This document shows, one piece after another, positions 5,174 to 5,841 of a stretch of DNA of 5,841 nucleotides; the stretch's first letter is position 1, and each line of letters opens with the position of its first letter. Below the pieces are notes generated by a model. That model was not told the DNA's origin. It searched no databases and saw nothing but the letters and a program-made list of their open reading frames with translations. The position numbers were made by a program, and so were the translations under genes. Source of the stretch: an uncultured Clostridia bacterium (GTDB lineage: Bacteria > Bacillota > Clostridia > Oscillospirales > Ruminococcaceae); assembly GCA_947177545.1 (NCBI GenBank), contig CAMWVF010000083.1, positions 1 to 5,841 on the forward strand, read 5' to 3'.

Positions 5174-5713
5174 TTATCCGCCTAATTCAATCGTATAAAT
5201 TTCCTCTACAGGAAATGTTATTTTTACAAGTCCTAACGAAACAAATTCCCCGTACATTTTTTCAAATTCATGCAAAATCAAGTCGCTTGACTTGTAAAAA
5301 ATACTATCATCATCTTCTTTGGTAAGAGCAATTGTGCAATGCGGCACCCAAATATCGGGACAATACCATTCCCAGCCTTTTTTATCAAAATTATTCATAT
5401 GCTCATGCAGCTCCCGATGAAACTGATACATACTGCTGTTCATTACGGGCGCCGCAAAAATCGTCTTTGTATCGTTAAACATTCCCACCGAACCAAGACA
5501 TACAAACATTCTTTTATGGTTTTGTGCAAAACTTTTTAATTGCTCCGCACATTTTTTCTCGTCTACATCATTAAAGCAAGCCAATGTAATGTGCGGTCTT
5601 GTTTTCCACTCCAAAAACTTTGTGCTTAATTTTTCCTCGGCTACACGTTCAGCCAAATGTAAAAGCTTCTGCTCCGTTTCTTTGTCATAGTATAATTCTA
5701 TTGCGTATTGCAT
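5174..5713 (-). CDS. 2H phosphoesterase, 2'-5' RNA ligase (LigT/ThpR-like) family
   Basis: The 179-residue protein carries the two HxT motifs that define the 2H phosphoesterase superfamily: H41-I-T43 in RPHITLACF and H125-C-T127 in WVPHCTIAL. The two histidines act together on 2',3'-cyclic or 2'-5' phosphodiester bonds in characterised members such as LigT/ThpR. The spacing of about 84 residues between motifs and the total length fit the family. The start at 5711-5713 was chosen over an in-frame ATG at 5740 because GGAGGG lies 8 bases before it, and because MQYAIELYYD begins directly with the first beta strand. It is the first gene after a probable terminator and promoter, so it likely heads the operon. 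RNA repair, tRNA processing and cyclic nucleotide cleavage are all possible roles; the sequence does not decide. Confidence 0.88.
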   Translation of the reverse strand: MQYAIELYYDKETEQKLLHLAERVAEEKLSTKFLEWKTRPHITLACFNDVDEKKCAEQLKSFAQNHKRMFVCLGSVGMFNDTKTIFAAPVMNSSMYQFHRELHEHMNNFDKKGWEWYCPDIWVPHCTIALTKEDDDSIFYKSSDLILHEFEKMYGEFVSLGLVKITFPVEEIYTIELGG

Positions 5714-5753
5714 ATAATTTCCCTCCACAAGTACCAACATATTTCAAATTAGT

Positions 5754-5782
5754 ATTATACGCTTTTTCTAATCACCAATTAA
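5754..5782 (-). promoter_or_regulatory. Probable promoter for the operon headed by the 2H phosphoesterase
   Basis: On the minus strand a perfect TATAAT -10 box (5754-5759) is preceded at 17 bases by TTAATT (5777-5782), a weak -35 box. The surrounding DNA is AT-rich, and the -10 box is about 40 bases upstream of the 2H start codon. No gene lies between, so this is the best candidate start for the leftward transcript. Confidence 0.5.
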
Positions 5783-5792
5783 AAGTGTAGTT

Positions 5793-5831
5793 AAAAAAGC
5801 TGCGTAAAAATCATATAGGATTACTTACAGC
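5793..5831 (-). terminator. Possible intrinsic terminator of an off-window gene
   Basis: Read on the minus strand, GCTG (5828-5831) pairs with CAGC (5799-5802), and an inner AATC pairs with GATT across a CTATAT loop, with small bulges between. Six T residues follow directly (5793-5798). The stem is interrupted, so this is only a moderate candidate. Its place just before the TATAAT box fits the end of one leftward unit and the start of the next. The stretch 5714-5841 otherwise holds no gene. Confidence 0.35.
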
Positions 5832-5841
5832 ATTTTTGCGC

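Noticed and set aside
1..5841. CRISPR array, tRNA, rRNA or toxin-antitoxin pair
   Set aside because: No regularly spaced repeats, cloverleaf-like sequence, ribosomal RNA motifs or paired small toxin/antitoxin genes were seen.

Overview
The window looks like accessory chromosome from an anaerobic, low-to-moderate-GC Firmicute, most likely a clostridial gut bacterium of the Ruminococcus/Oscillospiraceae kind. The reasons are AAAGGAGG-type ribosome binding sites, a stand-alone methionine synthase activation-domain protein of a type common in Clostridia, and a small lipoprotein with an S/T/E-rich linker. The organism is an inference; no marker in the window fixes the genus.

Every gene I can support is on the minus strand, so transcription runs from right (5841) to left (1). 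From right to left: a probable terminator of an off-window gene (5793-5831), a promoter with a perfect TATAAT (5754-5782), a 2H phosphoesterase of the 2'-5' RNA ligase/LigT type (5174-5713), a one-domain cupin (4792-5130), a DUF402 protein of the nucleoside-phosphate hydrolase type (4165-4767), a frameshifted and truncated RsmC-like methyltransferase (3831-4131), a GNAT acetyltransferase (3352-3846), a lipoprotein (2634-3344), a type A chloramphenicol acetyltransferase (1979-2602), a 203-base gap holding a possible gene remnant, a second GNAT acetyltransferase (1311-1775), the C-terminal part of another methyltransferase (923-1273), a Nudix hydrolase (454-900), and the start of a B12-dependent methionine synthase activation-domain protein that runs off the left edge (1-398).

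Most neighbours are 7 to 55 bases apart or overlap, and nearly all have their own Shine-Dalgarno sequence. The whole stretch could be read as one long transcript, with extra starts possible ahead of the cat gene and ahead of the remnant. The genes do not form a recognisable pathway. They are a collection of single-gene small-molecule enzymes (three acetyltransferases, two damaged methyltransferases, three phosphate-ester or nucleotide hydrolase types, a cupin), as expected of an accessory gene-acquisition region in which some genes are decaying.

The clearest unusual points are the methyltransferase that can be rejoined by removing one base near 4047-4050, the methyltransferase C-terminus that has a good ribosome binding site but no SAM-binding domain, and an intact-looking chloramphenicol acetyltransferase beside a visibly more GC-rich lipoprotein gene. 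I found no tRNA, rRNA, CRISPR array, transposase or integrase. I see no convincing evidence of a wholly new system.
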